Of a stretch of 27,924 nucleotides of DNA, positions 1 to 7,700 are shown piece after piece. The notes under the pieces were generated by a model, which saw nothing but the letters and a program-made list of their open reading frames with translations, did not search any database and was not told where the DNA came from. The DNA comes from JAYPWI01 sp038135065 (GTDB lineage Bacteria > Actinomycetota > Acidimicrobiia > Acidimicrobiales > Poriferisodalaceae). The position numbers were made by a program, and so were the translations under genes. Location of the stretch: contig JAYPWI010000037.1 of NCBI GenBank assembly GCA_038135065.1, positions 1-27,924 of the forward strand, written 5' to 3'. Position 1 is the stretch's first letter, and each line of letters starts with the position of its first letter.

Positions 1-1
1 C

Positions 2-1276
2 GAAAGCGTCGAGCTCATCTTGGACCCTGACAGCCTCACCTACCGTCCGAGCACCGTTGGCAACCCGGCTGCCGCATCCGTCTGTCCGGCCATCGAGGTC
101 GACTTCGAAGCCCTGCACGAGTTCGTGTTCCCGGGCGAGCCGGTGACGCCCCATGGCGTGGTGCATCAGGTCCTCCTGGCCCAGAGCACCAACGAGGAAC
201 GCAACCTGGCTGCATCGAGTGGCGGCCTGATCAAGGAAATGCTGCACGCGCTGCTGGCCCGGCCCGATATCGACGGGGTGATCGCCCTAGCCGAGGTGGG
301 GGGCCTCGACTACCGGGCGAGGCTGGTCACCTCGCCAGACGAGATCGACTCCCTACCCGGATCGATCTACCACGCAATCCGGCTCGACGACGCGCTCGCC
401 CTGCTTGCCGCCAACGAGGGGCGCTACGTGCTCGTCGGCATCCCGTGCCAGCTCGAAGGCACCTACAACTACATCTCGAAGCTGCGACCCGAACTTCGTG
501 ACCGCATCGCCATGACCATCGGCCTACTGTGCGGATGGCTCTACTCCCATCACGCCGTCGAAGCCATCAGCAAGTTCAAAGGGCTGGACAGCAATGACAT
601 CCGCCACATCGCCTATCGAGGCGGCGGACCCGTCGGAAAGCTCCGCATCGAGACAGACCGCAAGAGCCTGGCTATCGGACGACGCGTTTCCTTCGATTAC
701 CAGGTCGCCTTCGACCGCTCGTTCAACACCCCTCGGTGTCACCTCTGCGTGAACCACTCGAACTTCTTGGCCGACATCGTCGTCGGCGACGCATGGCTAC
801 CCAGCACGGTCACAACTCGAACCGGTATCTCACTTCTGATCTGTCGGACCCCCGACAGTCACGCTCTCGTCACATCCCTTCGGGACTCCGGACGAATCAA
901 CCTCGTCCAGGCCTCCGTCGACGACATCACCGAGTCGCAGACACGACGGGTCGTGTTCGGCGACTTCGCTTACGCCTACGCCGAGCACCTCGAGTCACTG
1001 GGACGGCATCGCCCGCTCATGATCGGGCCCAACCGGACCGAAACCGCGCTGCGAGGCCCGGCCGAGGTCACGAAGTTCACCAGAGAACTGGACCGAAAGC
1101 GCGAGCTCCAACGGCAGCGGCGCTACCGAACCCTGTGGTGGCGCAAGGCTACGAAGGAGCTGCCCAAGCACCTGCGCCGCTACGTAAGTTGGTTCCTCGT
1201 CCGCGTGCTCCGCGTCAGGAGCCTGACCGGACAGCGGGCCGAGCAGACCCGCAACGAGATGTCGATCTTCCGGTAG
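2..1276 (+). CDS. FrhB/FdhB-type iron-sulfur flavoprotein (coenzyme F420 hydrogenase beta-subunit family), 5' truncated
   Basis: The reading frame is open to the left edge, so the true start lies outside the window; TTG at 20 is only the first possible start inside it. Visible landmarks are those of the FrhB/FdhB C-terminal domain: an SSGG motif, GIPCQ, a later CGW, an FNTPRCHLC cysteine pair, and GDAW. In this family these cysteines bind Fe-S clusters and the enzyme moves electrons between F420 or another donor and a redox partner. The ASVCP near the left edge looks like the last cysteine of an N-terminal ferredoxin-like segment that is cut off. The last ~80 residues are Arg/Lys-rich and look like a lineage-specific tail. 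FrhB-like proteins also occur in polysaccharide clusters, and the next gene is a glycosyltransferase, so a role in surface-glycan modification is possible. Substrate unknown. It is convergent with the glycosyltransferase, 14 nt apart. Confidence 0.85.
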   Translation, partial: ESVELILDPDSLTYRPSTVGNPAAASVCPAIEVDFEALHEFVFPGEPVTPHGVVHQVLLAQSTNEERNLAASSGGLIKEMLHALLARPDIDGVIALAEVGGLDYRARLVTSPDEIDSLPGSIYHAIRLDDALALLAANEGRYVLVGIPCQLEGTYNYISKLRPELRDRIAMTIGLLCGWLYSHHAVEAISKFKGLDSNDIRHIAYRGGGPVGKLRIETDRKSLAIGRRVSFDYQVAFDRSFNTPRCHLCVNHSNFLADIVVGDAWLPSTVTTRTGISLLICRTPDSHALVTSLRDSGRINLVQASVDDITESQTRRVVFGDFAYAYAEHLESLGRHRPLMIGPNRTETALRGPAEVTKFTRELDRKRELQRQRRYRTLWWRKATKELPKHLRRYVSWFLVRVLRVRSLTGQRAEQTRNEMSIFR

Positions 1277-1290
1277 CCAAGCCCGGTCGG

Positions 1291-2298
1291 TCAGGTCGCC
1301 GGCGACGGGGGGCCCCGCAGCTCGCTCGAGCCCTCGGCGTCGGTGCCCGTGTGGTCGGCGAGCTGGAGTTCGATCGCTCGCACCCGGCTCAGTGTGCGCT
1401 CGCCGATAACCCGATTGACCCTGAGCAGTTGTCCGAGGACGCCGAGCATGAGCAGTTGCAGCGCCGTCAAGGCCAGCACGGCACCCACGATCAGGGACTG
1501 CACATGACCCCCGCGATCGCCAGTTGCTACGAAAAATCCGTATCGGGCGAAGAGGGCGAAACCGGCAAGTCCCAGCAGCAGCGCCGGGATCGTGAACACT
1601 CGCAAGGGCTCGTACATCGCATAGACCCTGCTGATTGTGCCTGCCGAGCGTCGGATGTACTGGCGTTTGCTGGTGAACAACCGCGAGTCGCGGGTCGCCG
1701 GGTTGATGCGTACCGGAACATTGGTCACTGCGATGTTCGACTTGCCCGCCTGGATGACCGTTTCGAGGGTGTAGGTGAACTTCGAGACCACGTTCACCTG
1801 CAGGGCCGCATCGCGTGAATACGCCCTGAAGCCCGAGGTGGCGTCGAGCACGTCGGTTCCTGACGCGCGGCGGACCACCCAGGACCCGAGATGTTGGAGC
1901 TTCTTCTTTGCCCAGGTGAACTCGGGATGCTCGGCAATATCGCGGGTCCCCACCACGAAATCGGCCCGGCCTTCGACGATGGGCCCAACCAGGTTGGCGA
2001 TGTCGTCTGCGTGGTACTGGTTGTCAGCGTCTGTGTTCACCACCACATCGGCGCCGAGCCGAAGTGCTGCGTCCAGACCTGCCTGGAAGGCGACAGCCAG
2101 GCCCTTGTTCTGTGTGAATCTCACCACATGGTCGACCCCGTGCTCCCGGGCCACCTGGGCGGTGCGGTCGGTCGAGCCGTCATCGACCACCAGCCACAGC
2201 ACCTCATCGAATCCCGGCACCGATCTGGGAAGTTCGGCCAAAGTGGCGGGCAGGGTCTGCTCCTCGTTGAGACAGGGGATCTGAATGACAAGGCGCAT
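1291..2298 (-). CDS. Family 2 glycosyltransferase, dolichol-phosphate-mannose-synthase-like, with C-terminal membrane helices
   Basis: The GT-A fold starts with IQIPCLNEEQTL. It has the nucleotide-binding VVDDGSTDRT, then the metal-binding DxD region NTDADNQYHADD and a VGTRD segment. Two hydrophobic helices in the C-terminal third (LLLGLAGFALFARYG and SLIVGAVLALTALQLLMLG) would anchor it in the membrane. Such enzymes transfer a sugar from a nucleotide donor to a polyprenyl phosphate or lipid acceptor at the cytoplasmic face; the actual sugar cannot be told. I chose ATG 2298 because family members usually begin right before the first strand (MRLVIQIP). An upstream in-frame ATG at 2316 would add six residues. 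There is no Shine-Dalgarno for either. The gene is divergent from the crotonase gene, with only 38 nt between the chosen starts. Confidence 0.88.
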   Translation of the reverse strand: MRLVIQIPCLNEEQTLPATLAELPRSVPGFDEVLWLVVDDGSTDRTAQVAREHGVDHVVRFTQNKGLAVAFQAGLDAALRLGADVVVNTDADNQYHADDIANLVGPIVEGRADFVVGTRDIAEHPEFTWAKKKLQHLGSWVVRRASGTDVLDATSGFRAYSRDAALQVNVVSKFTYTLETVIQAGKSNIAVTNVPVRINPATRDSRLFTSKRQYIRRSAGTISRVYAMYEPLRVFTIPALLLGLAGFALFARYGFFVATGDRGGHVQSLIVGAVLALTALQLLMLGVLGQLLRVNRVIGERTLSRVRAIELQLADHTGTDAEGSSELRGPPSPAT

Positions 2299-2320
2299 CG
2301 GTCCATTGTCACGCATGCAA

Positions 2321-2326
2321 CGACTA
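2321..2326 (-). promoter_or_regulatory. Putative -10 hexamer TAGTCG for the glycosyltransferase
   Basis: TAGTCG on the minus strand ends 4 nt before ATG 2316 and 22 nt before ATG 2298. It shares its first two bases with the plus-strand hexamer at 2325-2330 through the palindrome CTAG. It is a weak match (last base G instead of T). Confidence 0.3.
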
Positions 2327-2330
2327 GAAA
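2325..2330 (+). promoter_or_regulatory. Putative -10 hexamer TAGAAA for a leaderless crotonase mRNA
   Basis: TAGAAA ends 6 nt before the ATG at 2337, the spacing expected if transcription starts at the A of the ATG. The last base deviates from TANNNT. No Shine-Dalgarno is visible. Confidence 0.4.
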
Positions 2331-2336
2331 CTGGGA

Positions 2337-3116
2337 ATGGCTTCCGACGCCGCGACGTACGAACTGAACGGGCACATCGCCACCATCACCTACAACCGCC
2401 CCGAGGCGCTCAACGCCATCAACGGTGAGATGCGCGAATGCCTCAACGCCGCGTGGCTGGAGTTCTACAACGACCCCGAAGCCTGGGTCGCCATCTTCAC
2501 CGGGGCGGGAAGAGCCTTCTGCGCGGGAGCCGACCTCCGGGGCGGCGGCAACGCAGCAGGGACATGGCCGGGCACCTACTTCGAGATTCCGACGATCAAC
2601 AGCTTCGAGTCCGGTCTCGAGCTGTGGAAGCCCACCATCGCTGCGGTGAACGGCGCCTGCATCGGATACGGCCTGACGGGGGCCCTGGTCGCCGACTTCC
2701 TGATCGCGTCGGATCGGGCCATCTTCGGCATGCCCGAGGTCAAGATCGGCGTCCCCACCATCGTCGGCTCGATCCGCATGCCCCCCAAGATCGGTTGGGC
2801 CAACGCCATGGAGATCCTGCTCACCGGCGACAACATCGACGCCGAACGGGCAGCTGAGATAGGCCTGGCGTGGAAGGTGGTCCCCCACGAAGAGTTGATG
2901 GACGAGGCCCAAGCCCTCGCCGAACGCCTCTGCCAGGGCGCCCCGCTCGCTGTGCGGGCCGTCAAGGAAGTGGCGTGGAGAAGCCCCCGGATGGGGTGGA
3001 CCGAGGCCGTGCGCATGGGCGAGTCGATCCGGCGCATCGTGGCGGCCAGCGACGACGCCGGCGAAGGTGGCGCAGCGTTCAGGGAGAAGCGACCACCTCG
3101 TTGGACGGGACGCTGA
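2337..3116 (+). CDS. Enoyl-CoA hydratase/isomerase (crotonase) family protein
   Basis: The 259-residue protein has the full crotonase fold. Early NRPEALNAIN is followed by FCAGADLRGG (residues 61-70, first oxyanion-hole segment), AAVNGACIGYG (102-112, second oxyanion-hole segment) and FGMPEVKIG (130-138). Aligned to rat enoyl-CoA hydratase, the second catalytic glutamate (E164) is kept as E134. The first (E144) falls on T114. Loss of one glutamate is common in crotonases that act as isomerases, hydrolases or other enzymes, so hydratase activity should not be assumed. Acyl-CoA chemistry on a thioester is likely. The gene stands alone on its strand: divergent from the glycosyltransferase and convergent with a membrane-protein gene after 10 nt. 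Confidence 0.88.
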   Translation: MASDAATYELNGHIATITYNRPEALNAINGEMRECLNAAWLEFYNDPEAWVAIFTGAGRAFCAGADLRGGGNAAGTWPGTYFEIPTINSFESGLELWKPTIAAVNGACIGYGLTGALVADFLIASDRAIFGMPEVKIGVPTIVGSIRMPPKIGWANAMEILLTGDNIDAERAAEIGLAWKVVPHEELMDEAQALAERLCQGAPLAVRAVKEVAWRSPRMGWTEAVRMGESIRRIVAASDDAGEGGAAFREKRPPRWTGR

Positions 3117-3126
3117 CTGGTCCCCC

Positions 3127-3990
3127 TCAACCTCGCAGCACGAGTCGGGCCACCAGATCGGTTCCGAACGCCGTGAGAATCGCCAGGTAGAGCAGTCCGG
3201 TTGCCGCCATGACCGCCGAGTAGTAGCGCTCCCGCAACGCAGCACGAGTCACCACGACCAGGGCCAGCGTCGTGACAGCGCAGGCGATCCAGAACCAGCC
3301 CAGCATCCCGCCGTATCCGTCATCGATCGTCCCCGAGATCACCGAGACCATCCCGGTCGGTGCCAACAGCAGGCCGACCTCGAACGGCCACAGACGTCCC
3401 AACCAGGTCACCTGTTCTAGCAGGGCGTCTCGGCGAAGCCCTGGCTGCACGAGGTACCAGTGGCCGAGCAGCATTGCATCGCTGACCACACCCAGGAAGG
3501 CCGCGCCGATCACCAGACGCAAGGTCATCAGGACAGGGGACTGGTCATCCGAGACACCGACGGCAACCACACCGACCAGTCCGAGCAAGGGGGCTACAAG
3601 ATCCCAGCGAGGGTCGAATTCGGTCGCGGTCTCGTCCCGAACCGAGACTGCGCGCTCGATCCCCGTCATCGCAGCCACCCTGGCCGTGCGCGCATCGTGG
3701 ACCGCTGCGTGGCCGGCGACCCCAGCTCTTCGCTGCAGTACCGACGCGACCAGCGCCCCACCGGCAGCTACGACGAGGCCTACCGATGCAAGATCCCTCA
3801 CTGCGTGGGGCGACCACCTGAGTCCAGCCACCAGCCCGAGAAGGCCGATCACCAGGTAGGTCGACCGCATCAGCCAGCCGTAACCGAGGCTGACCTCACG
3901 CCGTCGGGTCGTCACCCACGTAAAGGCGAGACCTCCCGCCGCCCACTGCAACAGGACGGTGCCAGCGTCCAGTGTGTGACCGCCTGTCAT
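3127..3990 (-). CDS. Polytopic membrane protein of unknown function
   Basis: I do not recognise a characterised family. About 287 residues with seven to nine predicted hydrophobic helices. They are separated by one Arg-rich cytoplasmic-type loop (LQRRAGVAGHAAVHDARTAR) and a loop with GIERAVSVRDETATEF. A conspicuous LLGHWYLVQPGLRRDALLEQ motif near the middle may be the functional signature; its His, Trp and Tyr lie at a helix end. ATG 3990 is preferred because a TAGCCT hexamer lies 7 nt upstream. The frame continues upstream to an alternative start at 4029, which would add a non-hydrophobic 13-residue tail. It is divergent from the Thr-rich protein gene and convergent with the crotonase gene. 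Confidence 0.75.
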   Translation of the reverse strand: MTGGHTLDAGTVLLQWAAGGLAFTWVTTRRREVSLGYGWLMRSTYLVIGLLGLVAGLRWSPHAVRDLASVGLVVAAGGALVASVLQRRAGVAGHAAVHDARTARVAAMTGIERAVSVRDETATEFDPRWDLVAPLLGLVGVVAVGVSDDQSPVLMTLRLVIGAAFLGVVSDAMLLGHWYLVQPGLRRDALLEQVTWLGRLWPFEVGLLLAPTGMVSVISGTIDDGYGGMLGWFWIACAVTTLALVVVTRAALRERYYSAVMAATGLLYLAILTAFGTDLVARLVLRG

Positions 3991-3997
3991 CGACGTC

Positions 3998-4003
3998 AGG
4001 CTA
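3998..4003 (-). promoter_or_regulatory. -10 hexamer TAGCCT, leaderless-type, for the membrane protein gene
   Basis: TAGCCT matches TANNNT and ends 7 nt before the ATG at 3990 on the minus strand. It supports the 3990 start over 4029. Confidence 0.45.
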
Positions 4004-4068
4004 GGGGGCGCCTGCAGGCCGTGCCCCATCGTGCCCGTCGGTGATAGAAGTTCGGTTCCCTCGCCCCC

Positions 4069-4074
4069 TAGGAT
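4069..4074 (+). promoter_or_regulatory. -10 hexamer TAGGAT, leaderless-type, for the Thr-rich protein gene
   Basis: TAGGAT ends 6 nt before ATG 4081. No ribosome-binding site lies in the 6 nt between, so the mRNA would begin at or next to the start codon. Confidence 0.5.
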
Positions 4075-4080
4075 GCGGCC

Positions 4081-4722
4081 ATGGTGGTTTCACTGCCGCA
4101 GACACGACGAACCCTCGTGCTTGCCATGCTGGGCGTGGTTGGGGTCGTGCTCGTGGTCATGGCATGGACGGGCACTGCGTCAGCCCAGCAGGGAGACTGC
4201 TTCGACGCCGTGAAGGGCGAGTTCGTGCCGTGTCCGAGCACCACCACCGAAGCGCCGACCACCACCACGACGACCAGTACGACAACCACCACAACCACGA
4301 CCACAACGACGACAACAACCACCACCACGAGCCCACCGCCGCCTCGCCCCCGCCGCACCACCACCACCGAAGGAACAACGTCTGTCTCCGTCGCCGACGT
4401 CGACGCCGATGACGACGCCGACGATCCGGACCCAGGGCTTGCTGCGCCGGACCCCTCTGCGGCCCCGCAGCTCGACTCCCAGGGGTCGGACCCATCTGAT
4501 AACGATCCTGTGCTGGTCATCCCAGCCGATGACCAGACCGATGTCTCGCCGACGACCGACCCCGAACAAGCGTTGGCCACTAGGTTTGCCAGCTCACCGA
4601 GGACCGACGAGGGCGGCGTCTCGTTCTTCTGGGCCTTGGTGTTGTTCCTGAATCTGGCTGCCATCGGCCTCGCTGCGTACCACGGGATCACCCGACGGTC
4701 AGCGCCGGGGCGTAGCACCTGA
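4081..4722 (+). CDS. Thr-rich secreted or membrane-anchored protein of unknown function
   Basis: 213 residues. Residues 1-36 form a signal peptide: Arg pair, long hydrophobic core, cleavage likely after TASA before QQ. A short mature N-terminus has two cysteines (GDCF and VPC). It is followed by an almost pure threonine tract (about residues 54-83, interrupted by Ser, Glu, Ala and Pro), a Pro/Arg hinge, an acidic Asp-rich stretch (VDADDDADDPDPG), and a disordered Ser/Asp/Pro region. The C-terminal hydrophobic helix (FFWALVLFLNLAAIGLAAY) is followed by basic residues. The layout is an extracellular stalk anchored by its C-terminus; Thr/Pro stalks in Actinobacteria are often O-mannosylated, which would fit but is inference. 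Thr codons are mixed ACC/ACG/ACA, so the tract is not a recent single-codon expansion. It ends 17 nt from the convergent large secreted protein. Confidence 0.8.
   Translation: MVVSLPQTRRTLVLAMLGVVGVVLVVMAWTGTASAQQGDCFDAVKGEFVPCPSTTTEAPTTTTTTSTTTTTTTTTTTTTTTTTSPPPPRPRRTTTTEGTTSVSVADVDADDDADDPDPGLAAPDPSAAPQLDSQGSDPSDNDPVLVIPADDQTDVSPTTDPEQALATRFASSPRTDEGGVSFFWALVLFLNLAAIGLAAYHGITRRSAPGRST
4240..4335 (+). repeat. Low-complexity ACN (Thr-codon) tract
   Basis: Near-continuous ACC/ACG/ACA triplets encode the threonine stalk of the overlapping gene. The third base varies irregularly. On the reverse strand the tract gives a misleading poly-Val/Trp frame. Confidence 0.85.
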
Positions 4723-4739
4723 CCGAGGCCAGCGGATGC

Positions 4740-7700
4740 TCAGCCAGCAAAGGCCACCACATCGGTAACCCCGGTACCCCCCAACGAACCCTCGAAGGCT
4801 GCATCCCCGAAGGCGAAGACTCCCCCGTCGCGGGCGACGATCCAGTAACCCCCACCCGTAGGCGAGGCGACGATCCCGACGATGGGTTCGTTCGGCAACA
4901 CGCCCGGCCCGAGAATCTGCGGTACCGAGCCGTGGTACACGGCGTCTCCGAACGCGAAGATCCCGCCGTCGGATGCAACCATCCAGTACCCCCGTCCCGA
5001 AGCTGTCGCAGCCATGCCGACGACTGGCCGGACGAGACGCTGGCCTGGCGGAAGCACCTGGGGAACGGAACCGAAGTATCCGGCTCCTTCGCCGAAGGCG
5101 AACACGCCCCCATCGGCGGCCACCAGCCAGTACCCGGGCCCGCTCGGCGACGCGACGCTCCCGACAATGGGCTCATTCGGCAGGACGCCAGGCCCCAGCA
5201 CCCCGGGAAGTGACCCGTGGTAGCCAGCATCGCCGAAGGCGAACACGCCGCCATCCTCGCCGACCAAGTAGTAGCCCTCCCCCGTGTTGGTCGCCGACAT
5301 GGAGACGAGCGGACGGGCCAGTGACAGGTGATCCACGTCGCCGAGATGATCCACCCGCCCCATAGCGTGCACCGTGCCGTCGGATTCGACCGCCCACACC
5401 CCGATATTGGCGGGGTGGTTCTCGAGGGCAACGAGCGCACCACCGCCGATGACATCGCCGTGGTCCTGGACATCACCGAACGCAGAGATCCCGCCACTGG
5501 CCCGGGCCATCCAATAGCCAGATGCGCCCGAGACGACGTGACGGATGCCAGCGCAGGTGATGTCGACCCCTTCGAGGGTGTCCGCAACCTCGATGACCGT
5601 TCCGTCGTCCAGATCGATGGTCAGGGGCGACGACGTCCGATCGATTACACAACTCAGGTCGGTCTCGCCGGTCAAGAGGTCGGTGCCCGCGCCACCCTGC
5701 AACACGAAGGTGACCCCTGTTGCGGCGGCTCCCACCTCGACTGCTCCGAAGTCCAGGACCAGGGTGTCGTCACCCCCGGCCCCATCGACCACGACCACCT
5801 CCATGTCCGAATAACGCACCTCCTCGGATCCTCGGAGCAGACGGGCCCGCGAGACCTCGATCGACTCACCGGTCGATGTCCCGATCACGGCGAGGGTGTC
5901 CGTACCGTCCTCCCCGCTGTCGACCACGACGACAGGGCCGAGCAAGCTGCCGAACACCACGGTGATCAGGTCATCCCCTCCCAAGAGGTCGATACGGAGA
6001 CCCTCTGCCGGAGAGTTGATGAAGATGGGAGAGTCCTCTGCTTCGGGGGTGCCGAGGAACAACAGTCCTTCGGTCGCAACGGTTTCGAACTGGGTGTACG
6101 CGACGGGCTCCACGCCATCGGCGGTGATCGTGGATCCAGAGTCGACGACGTTGTCGACCGCGGCTTCCTGGTAGGTCAGCCCATCGAAGCCCGGACCTCC
6201 GACCAGCACGAAGGCAGTGGTTGCCGACGGCACCACGACGGCCCGGTCGTCACCGCCCTGTAGGTCCAGCTCCACTTCCTCGACGTCGATGATCTCGACA
6301 CCGTCGACGAACCGGTCGCTCAGATTCACGACGTCGGCCTGGGGGGTGCCCAACAGGATGATCGTGTCCTGGCCACCACCAGCGTCGACGACGGCACTGC
6401 CGCTGCCGGGAAGGATCGTGTCGTTGCCCCCGAAGGTGATGATGATGTCGTCACCGCCGTTACCGTCGATGGTGTCTGCCAGGTCGGTACCGCACAAGAC
6501 GTCTTGACCCTCAGTTCCGAGCAGGTTGCGGCCGGTCTGGTCGCACGCCCTGGGCATGCCCACCAACAGGGTCACGTCAGCGGTCGTGGCATCGATCCCG
6601 TCGCCAACCGAATACGAGAACGTGTCCGGCCCGAGATGGTCCTCAGGTGGGGTGTATCGGCAGACATTCGCAATGCCGCAGTCGACCTCACCCCCCTGTT
6701 CGGAGGTGGCGTCCCAGGCGACCACGGCCAGCTCGTCGCCGTCCTGGTCACTGTCATTGCCCAGCACGTCAACGGCCGTCGTCGCCGACCGGTCGACATC
6801 GACGACGAGATCATCTGCTGCAACGGGAGGCGCGTTGACGTCGGAGACGGTGATCACCGCCGTGGCCGTGGCGCTCTCCCCATCGGGGTCGGTGACGAGG
6901 TACTCGAACGAGTCGGAGCCGGAGAAGTTGGCGCTCGGGGTATATGTGAACGAGCCGTCGGGGTTCAACAGCAGGGTTCCGTTGGCAACCCCGGACTCGA
7001 GGCTGATCGTCAGGTCGCCGCGATCGTCATCCACATCACTGTCGTTGGCCCGAACNNNNNNNNNNNNNNNNNNNNNNNNNNNNNNNNNNNNNNNNNNNNN
7101 NNNNNNNNNNNNNNNNNNNNNNNNNNNNNNNNNNNNNNNNNNNNNNNNNNNNNNNGTCAGGATGCTGTCTTCGCTCACCTGGTAGGCGTCGTCGACGGCC
7201 TCCGGAGCATCGTTCGTCGACGTCACGGTGATCTCGACCCGGCCGTCGTCGCTACTGCCCTCGGTGTCGGTCACCCGGTAGACGAAGACGTCACTGCCCA
7301 CGAAATTCTCATCGGGGGTGTAGGAGAACGACCCATCGGGCTGCAGGTCGAGCGCACCACTCGTCACATCGGTCACCAGGCTGACCGTCAGGGCAGCGGT
7401 CGAATCCTCACTGTCGCTGTCGTTCGCCCGGACCCCCGCGCCTGCGGACACGACCAATCGCTCGTCTTCGCCGGTCTGGTAGTCGTCATCGACGGCAACG
7501 GGAGGCTCGTCGTCATCGGTGATGACGACCGTGTGGGCACTTGGCGTTCCGGCCGAGCTGCCACCGGTGAACGAGCTGAGGCCGAGTGCAGCGGAATGCT
7601 CACCCTCGGGCACGCTGTCACCCACGATGCTGATGGTCACCGTCTGGACGCTGACCCCGCTTGCAAAGGTGACCAGCGGGTTGGCGATCGCCACATCGTC

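Noticed and set aside
4240..4335. Possible CRISPR or tandem-repeat array
   Set aside because: No repeat-spacer structure; it is a run of threonine codons in frame with a signal-peptide protein.
4068..4718. Poly-valine frame on the minus strand
   Set aside because: It is the reverse complement of the Thr-codon tract and has no plausible protein features.
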